Below are positions 45,365 through 54,382 of a DNA stretch of 64,000 nt, piece after piece (within the stretch, counting starts at the first letter, position 1; each line of letters opens with the position of its first letter). The stretch lies in contig CAWAZD010000005.1 of the NCBI GenBank assembly GCA_963786395.1, forward strand, positions 120,729 to 184,728, written 5' to 3'. The translations under genes and the position numbers were made by a program. The notes under the pieces were generated by a model. The model saw nothing but the letters and a program-made list of their open reading frames with translations, ran no database searches and was not told where the DNA came from. The DNA comes from Fen-1301 sp963786395. Its GTDB lineage: Bacteria > Bacteroidota > Ignavibacteria > Ignavibacteriales > Ignavibacteriaceae.

Positions 45365-46450
45365 CTAAGCACTGATACTTTGTTTTTCAATAATGCTTTC
45401 AATTTCTTCGAGTACATCATCAGGTGACATTATCATGCCTCCCATTCTTCCCTTAAAATAAACCGGCTTTTCACCGTTAACTGCAAGTCTAACATCTTCA
45501 ACCATTTGACCTGCGTTCATTTCAACAACAAGAAGGAAGTCAACTTTAGATGCCAACTCTTTAATCCTGTCAGTTGGGTAGGGGTAAAGAGTTATTGGTC
45601 TAAGGAGGCCAACTTTAATTCCTTTTTCTCTTGCAAGTTCGACAGTTTTCTGGCAAACTCTTGCAGAAAGTCCAAAAGCAACAAGGAGTACCTCGGCATC
45701 ATCAGTATGGAATTCTTCATATCTAATTTCACACTGCATTTGTTTATATTTTTCCTGAAGCTCCTGATTTATCATCTCCATTTTTTCAGGTTGAATATGG
45801 AGAGAAGTAATGTAATTTCTTTCTTTATTGGCAGGTTTTCCAATAGTAGCCCAATCAGGGATTGTATGAGGAAGCGATCCTTCTTCAGGAAGAATAACTT
45901 TTTCCATCATCTGTCCAAGTGCGCCATCTGATAAAATCATCGCGGGGCAACGGTATTTTTCCGCTAGTCTGAAACCGTCAAATACAAAATCCGCCATTTC
46001 CTGAACGGAAGAGGGAGCTAAAACGATCAGATGATAGTCACCATGTCCGCCACCTTTAACCGCCTGAAAATAGTCACCCTGCGAGGGTTGGATTGTACCG
46101 AGTCCAGGTCCGCCGCGAACAACATTTACAACTAAGCACGGCAATTGTGCCGAGGCTATATATGACAAGCCTTCCTGCATTAAACTAATTCCGGGGCTGG
46201 AGGAAGATGTCATAACTCTTGCTCCTGCACCTGCCGCACCATAAATCATATTTATTGATGCTACTTCACTTTCAGCCTGTAGAACTAAACCCTTACGTTT
46301 TGGAATTTCGGCTTCAAAATATTCAAGTATTTCTGATTGAGGAGTTATGGGATATCCGAAATAGGCATCCATACCGGCTCTGATAGCAGCTTCGGCAAGG
46401 GCTTCGTTCCCCTTCATTAATTTTGCTTCAGATTTAATATTATTTTCCAT
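45365..46450 (-). CDS. vorB: 2-oxoacid:ferredoxin oxidoreductase, alpha subunit (VorB-like)
   Basis: A 361-residue alpha subunit with MKGNEALAEAAIRAG, AYFGYPITPQSEILEY, QAESEVASINMIYGAAGAGA, MTSSSSPGISLMQEGLSYIA and RGGPGLGTIQPSQGDY. These are the hallmarks of the VorB/KorA family acting on branched-chain 2-oxoacids or 2-oxoglutarate. Which substrate is used cannot be told from sequence. Given the ilv-leu cluster, 2-oxoisovalerate is attractive; in the reductive direction 2-oxoglutarate synthesis from succinyl-CoA is equally possible. The ferredoxin delta gene lies 9 bases upstream. Confidence 0.92.
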   Translation of the reverse strand: MENNIKSEAKLMKGNEALAEAAIRAGMDAYFGYPITPQSEILEYFEAEIPKRKGLVLQAESEVASINMIYGAAGAGARVMTSSSSPGISLMQEGLSYIASAQLPCLVVNVVRGGPGLGTIQPSQGDYFQAVKGGGHGDYHLIVLAPSSVQEMADFVFDGFRLAEKYRCPAMILSDGALGQMMEKVILPEEGSLPHTIPDWATIGKPANKERNYITSLHIQPEKMEMINQELQEKYKQMQCEIRYEEFHTDDAEVLLVAFGLSARVCQKTVELAREKGIKVGLLRPITLYPYPTDRIKELASKVDFLLVVEMNAGQMVEDVRLAVNGEKPVYFKGRMGGMIMSPDDVLEEIESIIEKQSISA

Positions 46451-46459
46451 AAAATTTCC

Positions 46460-46711
46460 TTATCCTGCTACTTCAGCAGTTTTAATCTTTTTTGCTGATT
46501 TTGGCTGACGGTATACAGTTATAGCGGATTCGGGGCAGATTATTGCACAATTTACGCACCCGGTGCAGTTATCTTTAACTAATTCCGCGTATTTATAACC
46601 ATTTATGTTGATCTGGCTTGATAAGCCGAGGCTTTCCTGAGGGCAGGATACAATGCAAAGTTCGCATCCCTTACATGTCTCAGTTCCTATAATTACAGTT
46701 CCTCTAATCAT
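46460..46711 (-). CDS. 2-oxoacid:ferredoxin oxidoreductase, delta subunit (2x 4Fe-4S ferredoxin)
   Basis: An 83-residue ferredoxin with two 4Fe-4S clusters: CKGCELCIVSCPQE (about 13-26) and CTGCVNCAIICPE (about 48-60). A short N-terminal strand and C-terminal Lys-rich tail complete it. It is the electron-transfer delta subunit that passes electrons from the TPP centre to soluble ferredoxin. It is first in the operon, so its upstream region, 46712 onward, should hold the promoter. Confidence 0.93.
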   Translation of the reverse strand: MIRGTVIIGTETCKGCELCIVSCPQESLGLSSQININGYKYAELVKDNCTGCVNCAIICPESAITVYRQPKSAKKIKTAEVAG

Positions 46712-47138
46712 TTTACATCATTTTTAATGAATAAATAAACTTTTGCCTATTAAGGCAAGTTATATGCCAATTGATTAAACGATTTTAAGTGAATAATTAA
46801 AAAATAATTGCCATAAATAAGAAGCATATTGAAGTAATTTTTCTTGTTATCGGGAATGGCAGAAAAGGTTAATATTGAGCAAAAATAAAAGAAAACGGGG
46901 GGAATATGGATTATTGGATTGATGGAAAAGTGGATTGGTGAAGGTATGGAATAATGGAGTAATAACTAAAGACCTTACCTATATTCATCATAGGAAATAA
47001 TCAATTTCAATGATGAAGTAAGAAGTTTAGGAAAAACCACGGAGACACGGAGATCATAGAGAAACATAGAGAAAAAAGGGAGTGGTCCCAGACTGCTGGG
47101 ACGGAAACCTGAAAGGACTGAGCTAAAGAACAAGCTAT
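46712..47138. other. intergenic region, low complexity
   Basis: The 427 bases between the oxidoreductase operon and hemH have no supported gene. From about 46900 to 46965 a run of imperfect GGATTATTGGATT / GGATTGGTGAAGG repeats appears. From about 47036 AACCACGGAGACACGGAGAT and further GAGAAACATAGAGAAA units form a purine-rich repetitive stretch of a type common in relatives. AAGGCAAGTTATATGCC near 46752 can form a small hairpin. Confidence 0.5.
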
Positions 47139-48152
47139 TTATTGAGAAAGGACCATATTTTTTATTGCTTCTACCCACTCCGGGCTGTCATTGAGACTTT
47201 CAACTAACTGAAGTTTTTCGCCGCCATTTGCTTTGAATAATTGTAAATAATCATGAGCAACTTCAACTGTGGTTTCAAGGCAATCGGCTACAAAAGCAGG
47301 ACTGAATACGAGGAGTTTTTTTACTCCTTTATGAGCAAGTTCCGCAATTACTTTGTCAGTAAAAGGCTCAAGCCAATTTTTATTTAACCGGGATTGGAAA
47401 CAGACAGTATAATTTTGTTTAGGGATATTTAATTTTTCTACCAACAATCTTGTGGTGGCATAGCAGGCAGCTTTATAACAATATTTATTGTCTTCGTTTA
47501 TTTCCGTTTCGCATTTATGATTTTCGCAGGGTTTCCCATCTGAATATACTTTATTAACCTGACGGACAGGTAGTCCGTGATAACTGAAAAGAATATGGTC
47601 ATAATCCGAAAAATTATGTTGTTTACCTTTTACCACAACTGAATTTATATAATCTTCATTATCATAAAACTGGCTGATTATTTTTATATCAGGAATTATC
47701 CACCACGTTTTAATTATTTTCATTGCTTTATCAATTGCAGAACCGGTACTGGCAGATGCATACTGCGGGAACAACGGAAGAATAATTATTTTCTCATAAC
47801 CCTTTTTTTGCATTCTTTCAAGAACACTTTTCATAGAAGGGTTTTTATACCGCATAGCAAGTTCAACTTCATACTTGCTGCCAAGAGCCGACTGTAATTT
47901 TTCTTTAAGACTAACACTATTAAAAAGCAAAGGAGAACCTTTTTCCGTCCATAGCATTTTATATATTTTAGCTGATTTAGGAGCCCGGAATGGCACGATA
48001 ATGAGATTAACAAGTATCTTCCTGAGAATATATGAAATATCAATTACCCGGGGGTCATTAAGAAACTCAGATAGATATTTTCTAACATCCGGAACAGAAG
48101 GGCTGTCAGGTGTTCCAAGCTGAATGAGTAGTACGCCTGTCATTTTAAGCAA
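47139..48152 (-). CDS. hemH: ferrochelatase
   Basis: A 337-residue ferrochelatase that inserts Fe2+ into protoporphyrin IX. It begins with GVLLIQLGTPDSPSVPDVRK, shows the catalytic histidine in LFSYHGLPVRQV, and has the CFQSRLNKNWLEPFTDK block typical of the family. EVAHDYLQLFK near the end carries the conserved C-terminal Glu. The cysteines in NHKCETEINEDNKYCY and AACYATTRL are worth noting: some ferrochelatases carry a 2Fe-2S cluster, but no clear four-cysteine C-terminal motif is seen here. It is a single gene on the minus strand. Confidence 0.94.
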   Translation of the reverse strand: MLKMTGVLLIQLGTPDSPSVPDVRKYLSEFLNDPRVIDISYILRKILVNLIIVPFRAPKSAKIYKMLWTEKGSPLLFNSVSLKEKLQSALGSKYEVELAMRYKNPSMKSVLERMQKKGYEKIIILPLFPQYASASTGSAIDKAMKIIKTWWIIPDIKIISQFYDNEDYINSVVVKGKQHNFSDYDHILFSYHGLPVRQVNKVYSDGKPCENHKCETEINEDNKYCYKAACYATTRLLVEKLNIPKQNYTVCFQSRLNKNWLEPFTDKVIAELAHKGVKKLLVFSPAFVADCLETTVEVAHDYLQLFKANGGEKLQLVESLNDSPEWVEAIKNMVLSQ

Positions 48153-48301
48153 ACTCCTTTTTGTGTCATCTACGGATGAACTTGTTTATACATATGCAAT
48201 TATACTAAGTATTATCATTACTTTTCTTTGGAACTTCTCCTTACTTTTCTTTGCGCTATAGACCAGAAAGGACTATTTTTCATAGAACAAAATAAGCATT
48301 T

Positions 48302-49042
48302 ATGAAGTTATCGGTCAATATTAAAGAGTTGAGATTAAGCACTTCTATTGAAGAGAGGGGATTACTGCACGACATCAAATTTACCCTGGAAGAGAACTGC
48401 ATTTATACAATATTGGGCAAAAACGGCAGCGGTAAATCTACTTTAATAAAATCTTTTACCGGATTAAATGACAGTAGATCTAATTTTATTGCGGGAGTAA
48501 TTGCCGTTGATAATATTGACATTTTAAATGCTTCACCTGATGAACTGATTCAAATAAGAAGAGAAAAAATTAAATATGTATTCCAGGATTCGATTAATAG
48601 CTTCAATCCTATAAGAAAATTAGATTATTATTTCAGGAGATTCAAATTTGATCATGACAAATCAGAAGAGTTATTACATTATTTTCTTCTTCCAACCTTA
48701 AAGAAATTGGGAAAGATGTACCCCTATGAGTTAAGCGGTGGAATGGCGCAAAGATTAAGTTTTGTTTTGTCATTACTGATGGATCCCGAACTTTTAATAC
48801 TTGACGAACCAACTTCCGGTATTGATTCCGCTATAGCAAACCTGTTCCTGTTGAAAATTAAGGAGTTTGTAGCTGCGAAAAAAAAGACAGTCTTATTAGT
48901 AACGCAGGATGTTTATTTTGCTGAATCCGCGGGCGGATATATTGCCCATATTTCAGAAAGAACATTATCTCCATTCACTAAATCAACAGATTATTTTAAT
49001 TCGGGAAATGAATTGTTTAATATGAGCAGTGGGGCTTTATGA
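48302..49042 (+). CDS. ABC transporter ATP-binding protein, peptide/nickel type (first of pair)
   Basis: A 246-residue ATPase. Walker A is LGKNGSGKSTLIKS, the Q loop YVFQDSINSFNPI, the signature ELSGGMAQRLSFVLSLL, Walker B LLILDEPTSGID and the H-loop region LLVTQDVYF, where Gln-Asp replaces the usual His (TQD instead of SHD). That substitution may lower ATP hydrolysis. The start ATG has little ribosome-binding signal. Its stop overlaps the next ATPase (ATGA). No permease or binding protein gene is nearby. Confidence 0.88.
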   Translation: MKLSVNIKELRLSTSIEERGLLHDIKFTLEENCIYTILGKNGSGKSTLIKSFTGLNDSRSNFIAGVIAVDNIDILNASPDELIQIRREKIKYVFQDSINSFNPIRKLDYYFRRFKFDHDKSEELLHYFLLPTLKKLGKMYPYELSGGMAQRLSFVLSLLMDPELLILDEPTSGIDSAIANLFLLKIKEFVAAKKKTVLLVTQDVYFAESAGGYIAHISERTLSPFTKSTDYFNSGNELFNMSSGAL

Positions 49043-49815
49043 GTCTGCTTATTAAAGCCGATAATATATTTTATAAAACCGAAAAGGGGAAAACGATACT
49101 AAGGGATATTAACTTTGAATTGGCAAAGGGAGATATTCTTGGAATTGCCGGTGAGTCGGGAAGCGGAAAAACAACACTTGGGAAAATTTTGGCTGGTTTA
49201 TTAATACCCACATCAGGCAAAGTAATTTTTAATAAACCTCCGGGATGGGAAAGCACAAAGGTTTCTCCTATCCAGATGCTGTTTCAAAATAACGGGGAAA
49301 TACTGAATCCTCTAAGGAGGATCGATTCAGTTGTTAAAGAAGGAGTTAAACTCAGATTCGGAAAAAAGATTGAGATTGAAAAGGAAGCAGAAGAGATCTT
49401 TGATTCAATTAATTATGATAAGAGTCTACGGAAAAGAAAAGGATACGAATTAAGCGGCGGAGAACAACAGAGAGGCGCACTTGCGAGAATCCTTTCAGTG
49501 AAACCGGAATTATTGATACTTGATGAGCCCTTTTCCTCCCAGGACCCTGATTCTCAGTTAACTTTCCTAAAGCTTTTTAAGAGTATAAATAAGGAACGGG
49601 GAGTAACCATGATTTGCATTTCACATAATTTGAAGCTGCTACAGGAACTCTGCAGTTCTGTTCTGATTATGTATGGCGGAAGCATTGTTGAAAGAGGTGA
49701 ATGTAAAGAACTGTTCAGTAACCCAGCTCATCTTTATACCAAATTCCTTTTTAAAGCAGAAAGTTATAACCTTACATATGATGAATTTCTGAAGATTAGG
49801 AACATAGATTTATAA
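49039..49815 (+). CDS. ABC transporter ATP-binding protein, peptide/nickel type (second of pair)
   Basis: A 258-residue ATPase of the OppF/DppF/NikE type: Walker A GESGSGKTTLGKIL, Q loop MLFQNNGEILNPLRRID, signature YELSGGEQQRGALARIL, Walker B LLILDEPFSSQDPDS and H loop MICISHNLKLLQEL with intact His. The tail includes VERGECKELFSNPAHLYTKF, typical of OppF-type C termini. It overlaps the upstream ATPase by four bases, so both form a heterodimer, with this one likely the fully active site. The membrane partner must lie elsewhere. Confidence 0.88.
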   Translation: MSLLIKADNIFYKTEKGKTILRDINFELAKGDILGIAGESGSGKTTLGKILAGLLIPTSGKVIFNKPPGWESTKVSPIQMLFQNNGEILNPLRRIDSVVKEGVKLRFGKKIEIEKEAEEIFDSINYDKSLRKRKGYELSGGEQQRGALARILSVKPELLILDEPFSSQDPDSQLTFLKLFKSINKERGVTMICISHNLKLLQELCSSVLIMYGGSIVERGECKELFSNPAHLYTKFLFKAESYNLTYDEFLKIRNIDL

Positions 49816-49883
49816 ATGATAATAAAAGATGACATATAAGTCACTTGGTTATATATAAGCATTTAAATAATAATGGAGAAATA

Positions 49884-50330
49884 ATGGCAGATGTTTTTAT
49901 GGAAGCAGCAATTGAAGAAGCACGCAAAGGAATGGAAGAAGGTGGAATTCCAATCGGATCAGTAATTGTTCATAACGGTAAAATAATCGGGCGTGGACAT
50001 AACCGCAGAGTACAGAATGGAAGCCCAATTCTTCATGGTGAAATGGACGCATTTGAAAATGCCGGACGGCAGTCCGCAAAAACTTACAGAGAAAGTATTT
50101 TGTACACAACTCTTTCACCTTGTTCTATGTGTTCGGGAGCGATATTGCTTTATAATATTCCCAAAGTGATTATCGGGGAAAATAAAACTTTTCTTGGTGA
50201 AGAGGAATTACTCAAATCGCGGGGAGTGAATATAGAGGTTCTGCAAAACCAGGAATGCATAGGACTGATGGAAAAATTTATAAAGAAAAGTCCTCAGCTT
50301 TGGAATGAAGATATCGGGGAAGTCGAATAA
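49884..50330 (+). CDS. cytosine/nucleoside deaminase, yeast FCY1-like
   Basis: A 148-residue zinc deaminase (taking the ATG at 49884 with GGAGAA upstream; a longer frame from 49845 is not needed). His51 and Glu53 in LHGEMDAFENAGR and Cys80 and Cys83 in SPCSMCSGAIL form the zinc site. The context AFENAGR, the GENKTFLGEEELLKSRGV segment and the tail PQLWNEDIGE are those of eukaryotic-type cytosine deaminase (FCY1), not of TadA. It converts cytosine to uracil for pyrimidine salvage. Activity on guanine or other bases cannot be excluded. Confidence 0.85.
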   Translation: MADVFMEAAIEEARKGMEEGGIPIGSVIVHNGKIIGRGHNRRVQNGSPILHGEMDAFENAGRQSAKTYRESILYTTLSPCSMCSGAILLYNIPKVIIGENKTFLGEEELLKSRGVNIEVLQNQECIGLMEKFIKKSPQLWNEDIGEVE

Positions 50331-50695
50331 AAAAATATATGTTGAAATTCATTGCTTCTTAAAAAAATGTTTACTATGTTATCAACTGTTGGTACCAATA
50401 AATAATGTACAAGATATCTATTCACATTAGAAGGAGTGCCAGTGGAGATAAAAAGAATGAGGGTTCACATATAGTACTTCTAAAATGTCTTCCGGTAACC
50501 CGGAAGAAAACATGAGTAATATCATAACAAATATTATAACCGGATTCAGCGATTGCTAATCCGGTTTTTTTATGTCATACTATTTTATTTTGTAAGGGGA
50601 TAAATTCGTTTATTTTGAAACATTACCTGAAAATGACGATTGATAATTATAAATTTAATAGGTAAATTTCCATGATTTCATAATCCGGTATAAAT
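50331..50695 (+). ncRNA. candidate small RNA ending in a rho-independent terminator
   Basis: No supported ORF. CTTCCGG-TAAC-CCGGAAG (50489-50505) is a perfect 7-bp hairpin, and AACCGGATT (50538-50546) with AATCCGGTT (50558-50566) forms a perfect 9-bp terminator stem followed by seven T. The terminator is more than 200 bases past the deaminase gene, so it probably ends either its long 3' UTR or a separate transcript starting near 50390-50440. No known RNA family is recognised. Confidence 0.4.
50538..50572 (+). terminator. rho-independent terminator
   Basis: Stem AACCGGATT/AATCCGGTT with an 11-base loop and a T7 tract at 50565-50571. Confidence 0.85.
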
Positions 50696-52651
50696 ATGTT
50701 TAACTCGAAGAAACTAAAAAAATTAAGTGACGAAAACGAAGAGCTCAAAACCAGGATAGAAACTGTCCATGGAAAAGAGGAGAATATTAAAAACCTTAAT
50801 ACTGTCCTTAAGAAAATGCGCCTGGAAGTTGCCGGACTTAATGAGGAAAAAAGGTCTCTGCGGGAGTCAATTGAACAGATTAAAAACCAGGAAGATGTAA
50901 AGAATTCAGAAATTGCTGATTTAAGCAAAAAAATAGACCATTTACGCGAAATGAAGGATGAGCTTCAGAACGTTGTCCTTTCCTATACAAGCAAAATAGA
51001 GAACATAGAATACACCATTAAAAGAAATGAGGAAGATGTTTTACGATCTGAAAACAGGGAAGAAATTGAAGACATTGAAAGAAAAAATTTGGAACTCTAT
51101 CAACAGCAGTCCGAATTTGAGCAGAATCTTAATGATACCCGGGTTAGGTCAACTCAACTGAATGATGAAGAATCATCACTGTTGGACCGGAAGGAAAGTT
51201 TAATATCTGAAATAAAGCTGCTTGAGGGAAAACTAAAATCGCTTAGTACTTCCTATGAAGAAATCAATAGTAAGATTAAAATCGGGAATGAGAGAATTAA
51301 TTTTCTTAAAGCTGAAGAATCCCGAATAAAAAATGAGCTTTCAAAAAAACATAAGGAAATCTTTGAAGTAGAAAAAAAACTTCTGGAACTAAAAGCTGAA
51401 GAAAAATCCTTATCTGACAAGATAAATGATCTAAGCTCCAAAGAAAGCACAAAGATAAACTCGGTACGCGAAATAGATTCTGTACTTGCAGAGAAAGAAG
51501 AGATAAAACATTCATTGGAAGACGAACATGTTTCCCTTATGAATGATATTAACGGAAAACGGACTGTGTTATTACAGACAAAAGAAGAGTTTGATAAGTT
51601 GTCCCGTGAATTAAAAATTCAGTCTAAGGAGCTTTTTGACATTGAGCAAACTTTGAGTATTAAGGCTCAGAAACTTTCCAATATAAATTTTGAACTGTCA
51701 ACCTATGAAAAAAAATACGGTACGTTGAAAACTGAAATTACTGAATTGGAAAAATCCAGAAATGATCTGAAACTGAAAGTTCAAACAGACAAAGAAGAGT
51801 ACGCGAAAATTACTGAACAGAATAAAAAATTGATTGAACTTGTACCACTTCTTGAGAAAAGGAAAGAGGAAATTGAACAGGGGAATGCTGAACTTGAGGA
51901 AAGGTTTACTATTATGTTCCAAAAGTTCAACCATGAACTAAACCAGATAAACCGTAAACGAAGCATACTTGAACAGATTGTCCTGAGAAAAGAAAAAGAT
52001 GTTGATGAAAAAGACCAGATGCTTTTTGAGAAGATAGCTGCTCTCGAAGAAAGCGAACGTGTTCTGAATATGCGCCAGGTTGAGATAGAATCATTTGAGA
52101 ATCAAATCTCCGGCCTTAAGGAGCAGAAGCTTATCTTGAATAATGAACTTATTAAAATAGATGAAGATACACTTGACAGGAAGAATTATTTCTCTGACAT
52201 TCGTCTTGAAACAGAACTACTCCTTAATAAAAAAACGACAATTGAAAAGAACCTTCAGGAATTGCTCAATTTCATGAATGACAGTTACGGGAAGTCGAAA
52301 GAACGGAACACCAAATTCGAAAAAGAACTTTCCTATTATGAAGAACAACTGCAGAGTTACAGGACAAAGATTTCAGATTCATTAAAAGAACTTGACGAAA
52401 TTAATATCGCTGTCGGCTCTCTGAAAATCGAACGTGAAGATTATAAGGGGAACATAGAAAAATTATCCACTCTTAAAAAGAAACTCCAGGAAGAAATATT
52501 AAAACATCAGGTTATTTTACAGCGCTACCAGAAGATGAGAGAAAAGTTAAAACTGGAACAGGCAACCGGCAAAACGTTTGACGACTTTCCGCCTAAAGGA
52601 AAAAGCGGACAACTCAAAGAAATGAAATCTCCACAGATTTATAAGATTTAA
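50696..52651 (+). CDS. long coiled-coil protein, SMC-like, function unknown
   Basis: A 651-residue protein, almost entirely heptad repeats rich in Glu, Lys, Leu and Ser (ELKTRIETVHGKEENIKN, IEDIERKNLELYQQQSE and many more), with no Walker motifs, no transmembrane segment and no signal peptide. A Gly-containing tail (TGKTFDDFPPKGKSGQLKE) ends it. It is probably a rod-shaped cytoplasmic scaffold or filament protein. The coiled coil resembles SMC arms but the ATPase heads are absent. It is preceded by the strong terminator above and is probably monocistronic. Confidence 0.7.
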   Translation: MFNSKKLKKLSDENEELKTRIETVHGKEENIKNLNTVLKKMRLEVAGLNEEKRSLRESIEQIKNQEDVKNSEIADLSKKIDHLREMKDELQNVVLSYTSKIENIEYTIKRNEEDVLRSENREEIEDIERKNLELYQQQSEFEQNLNDTRVRSTQLNDEESSLLDRKESLISEIKLLEGKLKSLSTSYEEINSKIKIGNERINFLKAEESRIKNELSKKHKEIFEVEKKLLELKAEEKSLSDKINDLSSKESTKINSVREIDSVLAEKEEIKHSLEDEHVSLMNDINGKRTVLLQTKEEFDKLSRELKIQSKELFDIEQTLSIKAQKLSNINFELSTYEKKYGTLKTEITELEKSRNDLKLKVQTDKEEYAKITEQNKKLIELVPLLEKRKEEIEQGNAELEERFTIMFQKFNHELNQINRKRSILEQIVLRKEKDVDEKDQMLFEKIAALEESERVLNMRQVEIESFENQISGLKEQKLILNNELIKIDEDTLDRKNYFSDIRLETELLLNKKTTIEKNLQELLNFMNDSYGKSKERNTKFEKELSYYEEQLQSYRTKISDSLKELDEINIAVGSLKIEREDYKGNIEKLSTLKKKLQEEILKHQVILQRYQKMREKLKLEQATGKTFDDFPPKGKSGQLKEMKSPQIYKI

Positions 52652-52716
52652 TTTTTTGTTTTGAGTAAGGAACCTTACACGCCTCATATTTTACAACAAT
52701 TTTTACGGGAATTACA

Positions 52717-54102
52717 ATGATTACATTTAAAGACAAATACAGGATTAAAAATATTTTTTCTGCGGTTCTCTCCATACTTTTTGTTTCCCAAACAGCAGGA
52801 CAGGTAACTACATCTGTAAAACATCCTGCCTGGAGTTACAATCAGTCAATTTATGAAGTTAATATAAGACAATTCTCCAAAGAAGGAACATTTAAAGGTG
52901 TGCAGAAGGAAATCCCACGTCTTAAAAAAATGGGTGTTGGTATTGTCTGGTTAATGCCAATTCATCCAATCGGTGTAAAGAATAGAAAAGGAACACTCGG
53001 CAGTTATTATTCTGTTAAAGATTATCTTGCCGTTGATCCTGCATACGGTACAATTGATGACTTGAAATCGCTTGTGAAAACAGTGCATAAAAATGGAATG
53101 CATTTAATAATTGACTGGGTAGCAAATCATACAAGCTGGGATAACAAATTAACAGTAGATCATCCGGATTATTATACTAAAGATTCGATGGGAAATTTCG
53201 TACCTCCTGTAAAGGACTGGACAGATGTTATTGATTTAAATTATGATAATGCCGGGCTTCGGAGATATATGACTGATGCCCTGAAATTTTGGGTAAATGA
53301 ATGCGATATTGATGGATACCGCTGCGATGTTGCGGATATGGTGCCGACGGATTTCTGGGTTAACGTTAGGAAAGAACTTGATGAAATAAAACCGGTTTTT
53401 ATGCTTGCGGAAGCTGAGAATCCCCAACTTCATGAGAAATGTTTTGACATGACTTATTCCTGGGGAATATTCGGAATAATGAAAAAGATCGCCGTCGGAG
53501 AAAATAATGTTTCACAGATTAGAGAACAACTTAAAAAAGAAAGTACAGTTTATCCTGCCGATGCTTTTAGAATGAGGTTTACCGAAAACCATGATGAAAA
53601 TTCATGGAACGGCTCAGCCATTGAAAAGTTTGGGAGACAAGCTGCGGAAATGTTTGCCGTTTTTACAAATGTCATCCCCGGTATGCCCCTTGTTTATAAT
53701 GGTCAGGAAGTATGCAATGATAAACGATTATTATTCTTTGAGAAGGATCCAATAAATTGGGAAGCACTTATGGCTCAAAATACTCTTTGTAATTTTAGTC
53801 TTTATAATAAATTACTTCATTTGAAGAATACCAATCAGGCTTTGTTTAATGGGGCTAAAGGCGGTGATCTTAAAGAAGTTAAAACAGATAAGGATACTAC
53901 CGTTTTTGCCTTTACAAGGGAAAAAGATAACAATAAAATATTTGTTGTTTTTAACATGAGTAAAAACCCTGTTGAAGTAACGCTTAAGGGATTAGAAATG
54001 GCGGGAGCATATAAAGATTTAATGACTGGTAAAGAAACTGAATTTAATAATAAAGCAACAATGAAACTTGACCCCTGGGGATATAAAGTTTATACCCGCT
54101 AA
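52717..54102 (+). CDS. alpha-amylase family glycosyl hydrolase (GH13), secreted
   Basis: A 461-residue protein. An N-terminal hydrophobic stretch (IFSAVLSILFVSQTAGQ) is a signal peptide. The GH13 barrel follows: region I is IDWVANHTSWDN, region II DGYRCDVADM with the nucleophile Asp204, region III MLAEAENPQLHE with the acid/base Glu232, and region IV FTENHDENSW with the third Asp. A small beta C-terminal domain (about 380-461) completes it. It hydrolyses alpha-glucans or related oligosaccharides in the periplasm. Specificity is unknown. Confidence 0.9.
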   Translation: MITFKDKYRIKNIFSAVLSILFVSQTAGQVTTSVKHPAWSYNQSIYEVNIRQFSKEGTFKGVQKEIPRLKKMGVGIVWLMPIHPIGVKNRKGTLGSYYSVKDYLAVDPAYGTIDDLKSLVKTVHKNGMHLIIDWVANHTSWDNKLTVDHPDYYTKDSMGNFVPPVKDWTDVIDLNYDNAGLRRYMTDALKFWVNECDIDGYRCDVADMVPTDFWVNVRKELDEIKPVFMLAEAENPQLHEKCFDMTYSWGIFGIMKKIAVGENNVSQIREQLKKESTVYPADAFRMRFTENHDENSWNGSAIEKFGRQAAEMFAVFTNVIPGMPLVYNGQEVCNDKRLLFFEKDPINWEALMAQNTLCNFSLYNKLLHLKNTNQALFNGAKGGDLKEVKTDKDTTVFAFTREKDNNKIFVVFNMSKNPVEVTLKGLEMAGAYKDLMTGKETEFNNKATMKLDPWGYKVYTR

Positions 54103-54382
54103 GCCATTTAGTTTCCCCTTCATTTTTGTCATCCGCTATTTATTTGTCATCCCCGCGAAGGCGGGGATACTTTTATCTTACCTCCTTACTTCCAGCGTTA
54201 AATTATTTGTGTTAGAAAACCCAACTCCGTATTTCCGGCCTTAAATTATTTACGTTAAAAAAATTAAGTGAAGCTGAGTGGCAGTGAGCGGAACTGTTTG
54301 AGTGTAGCGATGTTTCTTTTCTATACGCTAAAGAAAAGAAAGAAGAATTTAAGTATATTTGCTATTCAAATTTTGAATTAAA
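54103..54382. repeat. REP-like palindrome and purine-rich repeats
   Basis: The spacer between the amylase and transketolase genes contains GTCATCCCCGCGAAGGCGGG at 54146, the same family as other copies. It also has TTAAATTATTTGTGTTAGAA (about 54198) and a similar TTAAATTATTTACGTTAAAA (about 54241), and a GAGCGGAACTGTTTGAGTGT-type stretch followed by AAAGAAAAGAAAGAAG. No gene is supported. Confidence 0.6.

Noticed and set aside
46975..47178. Minus-strand open frame of 67 codons near hemH
   Set aside because: It covers purine-rich CACGGAGACACGGAG repeats and overlaps the end of hemH in another frame.
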